A DNA stretch of 64,000 bases from Burkholderiaceae bacterium (GTDB lineage Bacteria > Pseudomonadota > Gammaproteobacteria > Burkholderiales > Burkholderiaceae_C), in contig JACKLJ010000001.1 in assembly GCA_024235955.1 (NCBI GenBank), forward strand, positions 1,473,501 to 1,537,500, read 5' to 3'. The notes below the pieces were generated by a model. It was given only the letters and a program-made list of their open reading frames with translations, was not told where the DNA came from and did no database searches. Shown piece after piece: positions 51,477 through 63,365 of the stretch (position 1 is the stretch's first letter; the number at the start of each line of letters is the position of its first letter). The position numbers and the translations under genes are program-made.

Positions 51477-51530
51477 AACCATAGCTGCCTGCGCCCGTCA
51501 CGAAAGGGCGATAGGCCAAAAAGGCCTTGA
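51477..51530 (+). repeat. Short interspersed repeat, copy 18
   Basis: CCATAGCTGCCTGCGCCCGT then AAAGGGCGATAGGCCAAAAA, near consensus. Confidence 0.75.
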
Positions 51531-51594
51531 AAAGCAGGATCTGCCCCCAGCCGGTTACGATGGGCCATCGCAGTCCTTTCAACAGCACCCGGCC

Positions 51595-52263
51595 ATGAGC
51601 GAATCCGCCAACCTCTCCCTGATCGAACTGGAAACCGGGCCCGGCGCGCGGGCCGCCATCGTGCTGATGCACGGGCTGGGCGCCGACGGCAACGACTTCG
51701 TGCCGCTGGTCGATGAGCTGGATCTGGGCGCGGTCGGCCCGGTGCGCTTCGTGTTCCCCAACGCGCCCAGCATCCCGGTGACCATCAACGGCGGCTACGT
51801 CATGCCGGCCTGGTACGACATCGCGCCCGACCGCGCGCGGGAAGACGAAGCCGGCCTGCGCCACTCCCGCGCCGCCATCGAGGCCGTGCTGGCGCGCGAG
51901 GCGGCGCGCGGCATTCCGCCGGAGCGCACCGTGCTGGCCGGCTTCTCGCAGGGCTGCGCCATGGCGCTGCTCACCGGGCTGCGGCACGGCCAGCGGCTGG
52001 CCGGCATCGTCGGCATGTCCGGCTACCTGCCGCTGGCCGGCACGCTGGCGGCCGAGCGGAGCGAGGCCAACCAGGCCACGCCGATCTTCCTGGCCCACGG
52101 CCGGCAGGACGACGTCATCGCCCTCGAACGCAGCCTGGCCACGCGCGACGCGCTCCAGGCCCTGGGCTACCGCGTGCAGTGGCACGACTACCCCATGGGC
52201 CACTCGGTCTGCGCCCAAGAGGTGGCCGACCTGAACCGCTGGCTGCTCGACGTGCTGGCCTGA
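51595..52263 (+). CDS. Carboxylesterase/phospholipase family hydrolase
   Basis: A 222-residue alpha/beta hydrolase like bacterial carboxylesterase EstB and acyl-protein thioesterases. MHGLGADGNDFVPLVDEL forms the oxyanion-hole region, the nucleophile is S118 in GFSQG, the acid lies in AHGRQDDVI and the histidine in PMGHSVC. No signal peptide, so cytoplasmic. Substrate is probably a short-chain ester. Confidence 0.9.
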   Translation: MSESANLSLIELETGPGARAAIVLMHGLGADGNDFVPLVDELDLGAVGPVRFVFPNAPSIPVTINGGYVMPAWYDIAPDRAREDEAGLRHSRAAIEAVLAREAARGIPPERTVLAGFSQGCAMALLTGLRHGQRLAGIVGMSGYLPLAGTLAAERSEANQATPIFLAHGRQDDVIALERSLATRDALQALGYRVQWHDYPMGHSVCAQEVADLNRWLLDVLA

Positions 52264-52401
52264 AGCAGCGGGCATCGACCCGGCTTGGCGCCGGGGCTTT
52301 CCCCCCAAGCCGTGTGCCGATGGGGCACGGTCAGCCCGCCGGCCCGAGGGGCGGCCCGTCCACCCATGAGGGGATGGCGCCAGGCCGCACCGGTGCCTAC
52401 C

Positions 52402-54225
52402 ATGGCCGGCATGAAGCCCGCCGAAGCCATCGCCCCGCCGTCGCGCGCGCAGTCGCTCACGCGCGGCGACGTGCTGGCGCTGTGCGAGGCGGCCGAGCGC
52501 GACTGGAACCCGGCCCAGAACCGCAACCTGGTGCTGTTCTTCGACGGCACCGGCAACATCCTGGGCGACAGCACGCCGACCAACGTGGTCAAGCTGTGGG
52601 CGCTGGCTGAAAAGTCCGACCACCAGATCACCTACTACGACCCGGGTGTCGGCACCTCCAACGACGTGCCGCCCGACAGCCTGCTGGGCGACTGGCGCCA
52701 GCGCGGCCGGCGGCTCGCCGGGCTGGCGTTCGGCGGCGGCGTGCACGAGAACATCCTCGACGGCTACCGCTTCCTGATCCGCCACCACCGGCCGGGCGAC
52801 CGCATCTTTTTGCTCGGCTTTTCGCGCGGCGCCTTCACCGCGCGGGCCATCGGCGGCATGGTCAACATGTACGGCCTGATCCACGACGATGGGCTGCCCA
52901 TGCTGCCCACCATGGTCAACACCTACTTCGCCGACCCGAGCGACGCGCGCAAGGCCTTCACCGCGCAGGTGCACGCGCAGCTGTCGCGCGGGCGTTTTCC
53001 GCTGCTGCACTTCGTGGGCGTGTGGGACACGGTGGAAACCGTGGGCGGCATGACCGGGCGGCGCATCACCAATTCGGGCGACATCGTCAGCAAGCGCTTC
53101 GTGCACGTGCGGCACGCGATGTCGCTGCACGAGACGCGCGCGCAGTACCGTCCGCGCCCGTACGCGTGGCCGCATCCGCCGCTGAACGAGCAGGAGCAGC
53201 GCTGCCGCTCGTTCGACCAGCGCTGGTTCCGCGGCGTGCACAGCGACGTGGGCGGCTCCTACCTGGAAGCCGGCCTGTCCGACCTGACGCTGCGCTGGAT
53301 GATGATCGAGTCCACCGGCTGCGGCCTGCGCCTGCAGCCGGATGCCACGGCGCCCGAGGGCGACCCCGGCCAGCCCCTGCACGACCAGACGCTGGCCAGC
53401 CCCATCTGGGCCCTCACGGGCCTGGACACGCGCCCGCGCCGCGTCGGCGAGCCGGTCGATCCCAGCGCCCGCCCGGTCGGCGGGGCCACGCCCGCCAGCC
53501 AGTACCGGGGTGACTGCCGCGTGCCGAACACCGCCAGCGCGTGCAAGGCCCGGCACTTCCGCTGGCTGGGCCTGGTGTTGTCGGCGCTGGCGGTGTTCTT
53601 CGCCTGCTGGCTCGCCCGCAAGATGCAGGGGCAGACCCTGCGCTGGGACGCGATCTTGTTCGACGCAGGGCAGGTGCCCACAACCTGGCTGCGGCATGTG
53701 CTGGCGCTGGCCGGCCTCAGCGCCGTGGCAGCCGGCGGCGCACTGGCTTGGCCGCTGGCCTGGGTGGCCCGGCGGCTTGCGCCCGGTGCCATCGCCGAAG
53801 GCCGGCGCCTGCCCTTGCTGGTGCGGCTGGCGCACGTGCCGCCGCTGTCGATGCTGCTGCTGGGCTCGTCGTCGGTGGTGCTGGCCATGCACGGCGTATC
53901 CGTCGTCCTGCTGCCCTTCGTGCTGGGCATCGGCATCTGGTCGACGCTGGTGCAGTGGAGCGAAGCGCGGCAGGCGCCGCACGGCGGTGCGGCGGCCAAG
54001 CCGTCAGCGTGGCTGCGGCCGGAGCGCTGGCTGGCGGCCGGCGCGGTGTTCCTCGCCGTCCTGACCGGGCTGCATTACCTGGCCCATTGGCCGGTGCTGG
54101 CGGGTTGCCGATGGGGGATGCTGATGCTGGTGGCGTTGGCGACGCTGCTGTCGGCGCTCACTCTGCTGGGCGTGGGCGGGCTGGCCGTCTTTGCGCGTGA
54201 CAAAGCCCATCAGGAAGTGCACTGA
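52402..54225 (+). CDS. DUF2235 hydrolase with C-terminal membrane segments
   Basis: A 607-residue protein. The N-terminal half is a DUF2235 alpha/beta hydrolase (LVLFFDGTGNILGDSTPTNV; nucleophile S141 in GFSRGAFTAR; acid in VGVWDTVE; histidine in RGVHSDVGGSY). The C-terminal third has several hydrophobic helices, from LGLVLSALAVFFACWLARK to MLMLVALATLLSALTLLGVG. DUF2235 includes Tle1-type phospholipase effectors of type VI secretion, but no secretion genes are adjacent and membrane helices of this kind suggest an inner membrane enzyme. Start M1 at 52402 or M4 at 52411; neither has a strong ribosome site. Confidence 0.82.
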   Translation: MAGMKPAEAIAPPSRAQSLTRGDVLALCEAAERDWNPAQNRNLVLFFDGTGNILGDSTPTNVVKLWALAEKSDHQITYYDPGVGTSNDVPPDSLLGDWRQRGRRLAGLAFGGGVHENILDGYRFLIRHHRPGDRIFLLGFSRGAFTARAIGGMVNMYGLIHDDGLPMLPTMVNTYFADPSDARKAFTAQVHAQLSRGRFPLLHFVGVWDTVETVGGMTGRRITNSGDIVSKRFVHVRHAMSLHETRAQYRPRPYAWPHPPLNEQEQRCRSFDQRWFRGVHSDVGGSYLEAGLSDLTLRWMMIESTGCGLRLQPDATAPEGDPGQPLHDQTLASPIWALTGLDTRPRRVGEPVDPSARPVGGATPASQYRGDCRVPNTASACKARHFRWLGLVLSALAVFFACWLARKMQGQTLRWDAILFDAGQVPTTWLRHVLALAGLSAVAAGGALAWPLAWVARRLAPGAIAEGRRLPLLVRLAHVPPLSMLLLGSSSVVLAMHGVSVVLLPFVLGIGIWSTLVQWSEARQAPHGGAAAKPSAWLRPERWLAAGAVFLAVLTGLHYLAHWPVLAGCRWGMLMLVALATLLSALTLLGVGGLAVFARDKAHQEVH

Positions 54226-54289
54226 TCGAAGTTCCCGCGGCTGTCAGCGGGGATCTGCAAGGCACTGGCGTTGAGCACATTTTTGGCGT

Positions 54290-54335
54290 GTTTTGGCCTC
54301 CAGGCCTTGTGTGGTGGGCGCAGACAGCTATTGAA
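54290..54335 (-). repeat. Short interspersed repeat, copy 19, fused to long structured repeat
   Basis: GGTGGGCGCAGACAGCTATT then GAAAGCATAG. About 30 bases before the first hairpin of long repeat copy 3. Confidence 0.75.
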
Positions 54336-54355
54336 AGCATAGTATTTTGGTGGCG

Positions 54356-54826
54356 TTGGAGGCCGGGAGGTGCGCCCGGCGGCGCACCTACTTTCTTTTG
54401 CTTCGCCAAAAGAAAGTAGGCAAAGAAAAGGCGACCCCACTTGCCGTGTCCCTCCGCTGCGCTGCGGGCAGCCTGCGATGCTCATGCGTGGGGCGGCGCT
54501 GCGGAACTCGCTGCGCGCCCCAAAGGGCGCTCCGCTCGGACAGCCGCAGCGAGTCAGAGCACGAAGCGCGGCCATCCTTCGGTGTCCGCGCCCGCCCCAC
54601 GCCCTGCGCTTCTCGGCACGGCCAGAGGGGATGGGGAAAACACGGGCCATCGCTGCGCTCGGCCCCGAAACCACCGACAGGGCGAGAGGCCAGTTCTGGC
54701 ACCCCCAGACGGCCGCGGAGCAGGCCATGCGCGTGAACGCCGTGCTCGGGCTTGTACCGAGCACTGGCGTTGTCCCCCCTCCCGCAGGAGAGGGGGGAAG
54801 ACGCGTGAGCGGCTCAGGGGGGTGAA
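54356..54826 (-). repeat. Long structured repeat, copy 3
   Basis: Same orientation as copy 1. Hairpins at 54362-54380, 54387-54420, 54515-54530, 54736-54771 and 54774-54797. It ends at the 3' end of the M23 peptidase gene and supplies that gene's stop codon. Confidence 0.85.
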
Positions 54827-55695
54827 TCCAAAAATAGCGCCGGATCCACCGCCGTGCGGTTGAGCATCACCGTCCAGTGCAGGTGCGGGCCGGTGACGCG
54901 GCCGGTGGCGCCCACGGCGCCGAGGCGCTGGCCGGTGGCCAGGCGGTCGCCGGGCTGCACGTCGATGCGGCTCAGGTGGCACATCATCGACAGCAGGCCG
55001 CCACCGTGGTCCAGCCACACGGTGTTGCCGTTGAAGAAGTAGTCGCCGGTGTCGAGCACCGTGCCGGGCATGGGTGCCACCACCGGCGTCCCGGTGGGCG
55101 CGGCGATGTCCATGCCGCTGTGAGGGTTGCGCGGCTTGCCGTTGAAGACGCGCCGTAGCCCGAAGGAGCTGGAGCGCCGCCCCGGCGTGGGCTGCCGCAT
55201 GGCCAGGCTGCCGGCCGGCGGCGGGCTCAGTGTGGCGATCACCTCTTTCTGGTGCGCGCTCTCGCGCTCATAGCGCGCCAGGTCTTCGGGCGACAGGTCC
55301 ACCGTGCGGGGCGACACCTTCAGGTGCTGCTCGGTGTAGCGCTTGGGGGTGATGGTGTAGGCGATCTCGCGCTCGCCGCCAGCGGCATCGCGCACGCGGA
55401 TGCGCGCCGTGCCGGGCTGCGCCGCCAGGGGAATGCCCACCAGCGCCGTCCAGCCGCCGTCCTCGGCCAGCACCAGCAGCGGCACGCCGTCGTCAGAGAA
55501 CGCGGTGGGCTGGCCGGCCGACCGGCCCAGATCGAGACGGGCCACGCCGCCGGGAACAGCTTCGGCACGGGGCCAGGCGGCAGACGCCACGGGGCCGGCC
55601 AAGGCGTGCAGAGGCCAGGACGTGGAAAGGGCGACAGCCAGCATCGCACGGCGGGTGGGCAGGGAAGGGGGCTTGGGGTTGGAAGCAACCGGCAT
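54814..55695 (-). CDS. M23-family metallopeptidase
   Basis: A 293-residue exported peptidoglycan hydrolase. A Tat-like or Sec leader (PTRRAMLAVALSTSWPLHAL) ends near residue 35; two arginines before the hydrophobic core suggest Tat but without the full motif. The C-terminal LytM domain has zinc ligands in HSGMD and HLHW, with PNPHSG-type context PRNPHSGMDIAAPTGTPVVA. It probably cleaves cross-bridge peptides. The last codons and stop lie within the edge of long repeat copy 3. Confidence 0.88.
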   Translation of the reverse strand: MPVASNPKPPSLPTRRAMLAVALSTSWPLHALAGPVASAAWPRAEAVPGGVARLDLGRSAGQPTAFSDDGVPLLVLAEDGGWTALVGIPLAAQPGTARIRVRDAAGGEREIAYTITPKRYTEQHLKVSPRTVDLSPEDLARYERESAHQKEVIATLSPPPAGSLAMRQPTPGRRSSSFGLRRVFNGKPRNPHSGMDIAAPTGTPVVAPMPGTVLDTGDYFFNGNTVWLDHGGGLLSMMCHLSRIDVQPGDRLATGQRLGAVGATGRVTGPHLHWTVMLNRTAVDPALFLDSPP

Positions 55696-55789
55696 GTGAA
55701 GTTTTCGAGTTCTGAAACCAGATCATGGCGCCGAGCGCTTGACCTAGTGTAGGGAATCGGTGCTTTCTTGCCCGGCGACTGAGCGGAAT

Positions 55790-55803
55790 TTGATTCGTAT
55801 CAA
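55790..55803. promoter_or_regulatory. FNR box upstream of bacteriohemerythrin gene
   Basis: TTGATTCGTATCAA is a perfect match to the FNR consensus TTGAT-N4-ATCAA. It is centred about 66 bases before the ATG; TAGATA near 55824 could be the -10 element. Confidence 0.8.
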
Positions 55804-55862
55804 AAAGTACTAGCCGAGTCGATTAGATACTTCATCGCTTCCATACCATCTTGGAGCCAATC

Positions 55863-56372
55863 ATGGCGATTCTTCAATGGGTGCCCGACCTGGACACCGG
55901 CATTTCGGAGATCGATGTCCAGCACCGTAGGATCGTGGACTACATCAACCGCGTCAACGAGTTGCGTGCAACGCACGACCGCAAGGGCCTCGAGGAAGTG
56001 ATTGCGGAAATGGTGGACTACACCATGTCGCATTTCGCCTTCGAGGAAGAGCTGATGCAGAACGCGGGGTACATGTTCACCGGCCCGCACAAGCGGGTGC
56101 ACGAGATCTTCACCCGCAAGGTCGCCGAGATGCAGGCGCGCTTCGAGGGTGGTGAAGATGTGGTCGAAGAGCTGCACGGCATGCTGTCGCGCTGGCTGTT
56201 CAACCACATCCGCAACGAGGACCACGGCTACATCGAGGCCGTGAAAGCCTACCAGAAGATGGCCGTGAAGCAGCACGAGTCCGAGAAGGAGCAACTCAAG
56301 ATGGAAGTGCTGCGCGAACTGGCGGCCGAGCGGCAACGCAAGGGCTGGCTGGCGCGTCTGCTGGGGGTTTGA
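55863..56372 (+). CDS. Bacteriohemerythrin
   Basis: A 169-residue single-domain hemerythrin. All seven di-iron ligands are in place: H21, H57 and E61 (HxxxE), H76 and H80 (HxxxH), H115 and D120 (HxxxxD). It binds O2, and some bacterial members bind NO. A charged C-terminal helix of about 35 residues follows the domain. A perfect FNR box upstream suggests induction at low oxygen, where it could deliver or buffer O2 or scavenge NO during denitrification. ATG chosen because it opens directly into the domain. Confidence 0.92.
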   Translation: MAILQWVPDLDTGISEIDVQHRRIVDYINRVNELRATHDRKGLEEVIAEMVDYTMSHFAFEEELMQNAGYMFTGPHKRVHEIFTRKVAEMQARFEGGEDVVEELHGMLSRWLFNHIRNEDHGYIEAVKAYQKMAVKQHESEKEQLKMEVLRELAAERQRKGWLARLLGV

Positions 56373-56456
56373 AGGCGGTCCGTCGCAACCGTGCCCGCCG
56401 GGCACGACCAGCAGCGACAGCAAGGCATTCGCGCAGCGCGCGCGACGTTCAGCCGC

Positions 56457-57095
56457 TCAGGACGCCGCTTCCAGCCCGCCCTTGAAGTGCCGGCGCATGC
56501 AGTCGGCGGCCCGCGCGGCGTCGCGGGCGGTGATTGCCTGCAGCAGCGCACGGTGCTCGGCCAGCGATTCGTTCAGGCGCCCGGTCTTGAGCAGCGAGTG
56601 CTGGCGGTGCAGCTTCATCACCTTGCGCAGGTCCTGCACCACCTGCAGGCGCCAGCGGTTGTCGGCCAGTTCCAGCAGGCGCAGGTGGAAGCGCTCGTTG
56701 AGGGCGAAGAAGCGGGGTGTGTCATCGACCGCGGCTTCGAGGTCGGCGTGCAGTGCACCGAGTTCCGCCAGTTGCGCGTCGGTGGCCCGGCTGGCCACGG
56801 CCTGGGCGGCATCGGTTTCGAGCAGGGCCAGCAGGTGGTAGACGTCGGCCAGATCCTTGGGCGAGGATTCGGTCACGTAGGCGCCGCGCCGCACCTTCAT
56901 GGTCACCAGGCCCTCGGCGGCCAGTACCTTCAATGCCTCGCGCAGCGGCGTGCGGCTGATGCCCAGTTGCTCGGCGATGCGCACCTCGTCCACCCAGTCG
57001 CCGGGCGCCAGCTCGCGGCTGTAGATGCGCTGGCGCAGGCGCTCGGCTACCTCCTCGTAGAGGGCGCGGGGGGCGACGTGGGCGACGGCAGTCAT
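56457..57095 (-). CDS. GntR-family (FadR/FCD) transcriptional regulator
   Basis: A 212-residue regulator with an N-terminal winged helix (VRIAEQLGISRTPLREALKV) and an FCD ligand domain (ALLETDAAQAVASR, NERFHLRLLELADNRW, EHRALLQAITARDA), whose conserved histidines often bind a metal and an organic acid. It is divergent from the methylmalonyl-CoA mutase operon and probably controls it. A perfect 16-base palindrome lies 5 bases before its start codon. Start ATG at 57095. Confidence 0.88.
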   Translation of the reverse strand: MTAVAHVAPRALYEEVAERLRQRIYSRELAPGDWVDEVRIAEQLGISRTPLREALKVLAAEGLVTMKVRRGAYVTESSPKDLADVYHLLALLETDAAQAVASRATDAQLAELGALHADLEAAVDDTPRFFALNERFHLRLLELADNRWRLQVVQDLRKVMKLHRQHSLLKTGRLNESLAEHRALLQAITARDAARAADCMRRHFKGGLEAAS

Positions 57096-57099
57096 CGGA

Positions 57100-57115
57100 G
57101 CCAAAAATTTTTGGC
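57100..57115. promoter_or_regulatory. Perfect 16-bp palindrome, likely GntR operator
   Basis: GCCAAAAATTTTTGGC sits directly before the regulator's start codon, where bound protein would block its own gene and could affect the divergent operon. Confidence 0.5.
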
Positions 57116-57337
57116 GATTGTAAGACGGTGAACGGGTTTTGAATTAATAATTATGGCGTTCGGGCGATACCGCAACGACGGCCATCAAGATGGCGGCTGT
57201 GCGGCGTCGCCTTCATCGCCGGGCGGACTGGCGGTACGCTCGGGGATGCGCATCCGCCGGGCGTCTGCGGCTCGCCGGAGGTGATCCCGATATCCTTTTG
57301 CACCGCGCGCACCAACCCGCCCACCCAAGGCCCCGCC

Positions 57338-59500
<2,163 letters not shown>

Positions 59501-59520
59501 ACTACAGGCGTGACCCATCC

Positions 59521-59552
59521 AACCGTTCGGGCTGAGCCTGTCGAAGCCCTTT
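59521..59552 (+). repeat. REP-like repeat, left flank of GIY-YIG gene
   Basis: CCGTTCGGGCTGAGCCTGTC then GAAGCCCTTTT. Inverted relative to the copy at 59870-59895. Confidence 0.75.
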
Positions 59553-59565
59553 TACTGGCTCAGCC

Positions 59566-59907
59566 GTGAAGCCCTTTTGTGTCTACCTGCTGCGTTGTGG
59601 CAATGGCTCGTTCTACGCGGGCCATACCGACGATCTGTCTGCGCGCTTGATGCAGCACCAGATGGCGATCTCGGGCTACACGGCCACACGAAAGCCCCTC
59701 GAGTTGGTGTGGCAAGCGGAATTCGAAACCCGGGAAGGAGCTCTGGCCTTCGAACGGCGGATCAAGGGCTGGTCGCGCGCCAAAAAAGAGGCCTTGGTGG
59801 CAGGTGACTGGGAGCGCATTCAGTGGCTGGCCCAATCACGCAAGACAGGCGCAATGAGTGGTGTGGAGGGGCTTCGACAAGCTCAGCCCGAACGGGGTGA
59901 GGTGTGA
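59566..59907 (+). CDS. GIY-YIG nuclease family protein
   Basis: A 113-residue stand-alone GIY-YIG domain (UPF0213/SLX1-like). The motif is represented by VYLL near residue 6 and FYAG near 17-20, followed by R27 (LSARLMQHQ) and the metal-binding glutamate in LAFERRIKGWSRAKKEAL. The last residues, GLRQAQPERGEV, are encoded by a REP-like repeat, and an inverted copy of that repeat lies just before the start. Its TGA overlaps the GTG start of meaB (59904-59907). No DNA-binding domain is attached. It interrupts the usual mcm-meaB adjacency. Confidence 0.85.
   Translation: MKPFCVYLLRCGNGSFYAGHTDDLSARLMQHQMAISGYTATRKPLELVWQAEFETREGALAFERRIKGWSRAKKEALVAGDWERIQWLAQSRKTGAMSGVEGLRQAQPERGEV
59870..59895 (-). 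repeat. REP-like repeat, right flank, inside the 3' end of the GIY-YIG gene
   Basis: GGGCTTCGACAAGCTCAGCC then CGAACGG; inverted copy of 59521-59552. Confidence 0.75.
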
Positions 59908-60965
59908 AGCTGAACGACCTTCTGGCTGGCATCGTGCACGGCCCAGCGGCCTTGCAGCGCCGTGCCATGGCCAAGGCCATCACGCTGCTCGAATCCACGC
60001 GCGCTGACCACCGCGCGCAGGGCGACGAACTGCTCACCGGCCTGCTGCCGCACACCGGCAACGCGCTGCGGCTGGGCATCAGCGGCGTGCCGGGCGTGGG
60101 CAAGAGCACCTTCATCGAGGCGCTGGGGCTGCTTCTGATTGAACGAGGGCACCGCGTCGCGGTGCTGGCGGTCGATCCCAGCAGCAGTGTGTCGGGCGGC
60201 TCCATCCTGGGCGACAAGACGCGCATGGAGCGCCTGTCGCTGGAGCAGAGCGCTTACATCCGCCCCAGCCCCAGCAGCGGCACGCTCGGCGGCGTGGCCG
60301 AAAAGACCCGCGAGGCCATGCTGGTGTGCGAGGCCGCCGGCTACGACGTGGTGCTGGTCGAGACCGTGGGCGTGGGCCAGAGCGAAACCGCGGTGGCCGG
60401 CATGACCGACATGTTCGTGCTGCTGCAGCTGCCCAACGCCGGCGACGACCTGCAGGCCATCAAGAAGGGCGTGATGGAGCTGGCCGACCTGGTGGTCATC
60501 AACAAGGCCGACATCGACCCGGCCGCCGCCACCCGCGCGCGGGCGCAGATCCAGTCGGCGCTGCGCATCTTCGGCCTGCACGGCAACCCCGAGCACGCGC
60601 ACCACGACACCCGCCTCTGGCACCCCGAGGTGATCCAGATCAGCGGCCTGAAGGGCGAGGGGCTGGAGGCCTTCTGGGATTGCGTCACGCGCTTCCGCAC
60701 GCTGCAGACCGCCAACGGCCGGCTGGCCGCGCGCCGGCAGCAGCAGGCGCGGGCGTGGATGTGGTCGTTGATCGAATCGGGCCTGAAATCGGCCTTCCGC
60801 CAGCACCCGGCGGTGCGCGATGCGCTGGGCCCCGTGACCGAGCGCGTGGCCGAGGGCAGCCTGCCGCCATCGACCGCGGCGCGCCAGCTGCTGGCGGCCG
60901 CCGGCCTTGGCGTGGCACAGGTCGCTGGCGCGGATTTCAATGCAGAAAGTGCCACCAGCCCATGA
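59904..60965 (+). CDS. meaB: MeaB, methylmalonyl-CoA mutase GTPase chaperone
   Basis: A 353-residue G3E-type GTPase (formerly ArgK) that guards cofactor loading and repair of methylmalonyl-CoA mutase. The P-loop GVPGVGKST is at 61-69, Walker B-like VVLVETVGVGQSE follows, and VVINKADID is the guanine-specificity motif. It starts with GTG overlapping the previous stop and ends by overlapping the next start (ATGA at 60962-60965), so it is translationally coupled on both sides. Confidence 0.94.
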   Translation: MKLNDLLAGIVHGPAALQRRAMAKAITLLESTRADHRAQGDELLTGLLPHTGNALRLGISGVPGVGKSTFIEALGLLLIERGHRVAVLAVDPSSSVSGGSILGDKTRMERLSLEQSAYIRPSPSSGTLGGVAEKTREAMLVCEAAGYDVVLVETVGVGQSETAVAGMTDMFVLLQLPNAGDDLQAIKKGVMELADLVVINKADIDPAAATRARAQIQSALRIFGLHGNPEHAHHDTRLWHPEVIQISGLKGEGLEAFWDCVTRFRTLQTANGRLAARRQQQARAWMWSLIESGLKSAFRQHPAVRDALGPVTERVAEGSLPPSTAARQLLAAAGLGVAQVAGADFNAESATSP

Positions 60966-61808
60966 GCGACGGGCGCATCCAGCTATCGGAAACGGAGCGC
61001 ATCGCCGCCTCGCCGGGCTGGCGCGAGCACCGCGTCGAGGTGTTCGACACCTCTGCGGGGCGCGTGATCGCCAAGGGCCATCGGCCGCAGCGCAGCCCCA
61101 CGAAACACCGCATTCTCAACGCGGCGGCTCGTCTGCTGGGCGTGCCCTTCCTGGGCGCCGTGCCGGTACACGGCGGCGCCGAATCGCAGGCGGTGGAGAT
61201 CCGCAGGCTACAGGCGCTGCGCGCGGCCGGTGCGCGCGTGCCCGAGGTGCTGCACGTGGCGCCGGACCATTTCGTCATGAGCTGGCTGGGTGCCAACCAG
61301 CTGGCCAACCTGCTGCACCAGCGGCATCCCGCCGCCTTCGACCTGTGGCTCCAGGGTGCCCGCTCGCTGGTGCGCGTGCACGCGGCGGGGCAGTACCTGA
61401 GCCAGTGCTTTGGCCGCAACATGATCGTCGACGACAGCGCTGATCCGCCCCGCTTTGCCGGCATGATCGACTTCGAGGACGATCCGCTCGAGGTCATGAG
61501 CCTGCCCGAAGCCCAGGTGCGCGACTGGCTGATCTACCTGCAGAGCACGCTGTGGGATCTGCATGTGCCCGAGTCCCGCATCGACAGCACGCTGCGCGAG
61601 CTGATGGCCGCCGAGCGGCCCGAGGTGCGCGCGCTGTTCGCTACCGCCTGCGAGCGGCTGGGCTGGCTGCACCGCCTGCCGCGCAAGCGCAAGCTGGGCC
61701 GCGACGTCGTCGCCGTGCAGGCCGTGGCCGCCGCAGCGCACCGCTGGCGCTGGCACCGGCCGGATCCCGGCAGCTCTTCGTTTTCTTCTCTCTCAACCGA
61801 ACGCCAAG

Positions 61809-61825
<17 letters not shown>
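60962..61825 (+). CDS. Kinase-like protein of unknown function in the propionyl-CoA operon
   Basis: A 287-residue protein with a kinase-like layout: a candidate ATP lysine in GRVIAKGHRPQ (about 37), a helix-C glutamate in ESQAVEIRRL, a hinge-like FVMSWLGANQL, and DFEDDP in the place of the DFG motif with GRNMIV ahead of it. The usual HxD catalytic aspartate is not seen; the equivalent stretch reads VHAAGQYLSQCFGRNM. It may be an atypical lipid/small-molecule kinase or inactive. It overlaps meaB by 4 bases and pccB by 17, so its product is made together with them. Confidence 0.65.
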
Positions 61826-63341
<1,516 letters not shown>

Positions 63342-63365
63342 TGATCCTGGAATAGACGACTCATC

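Larger units (their letters stand above)
51279..51594. other. Intergenic region with two short repeats
   Basis: 316 bases without a gene, containing two copies of the short interspersed repeat in the same orientation. Confidence 0.6.
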
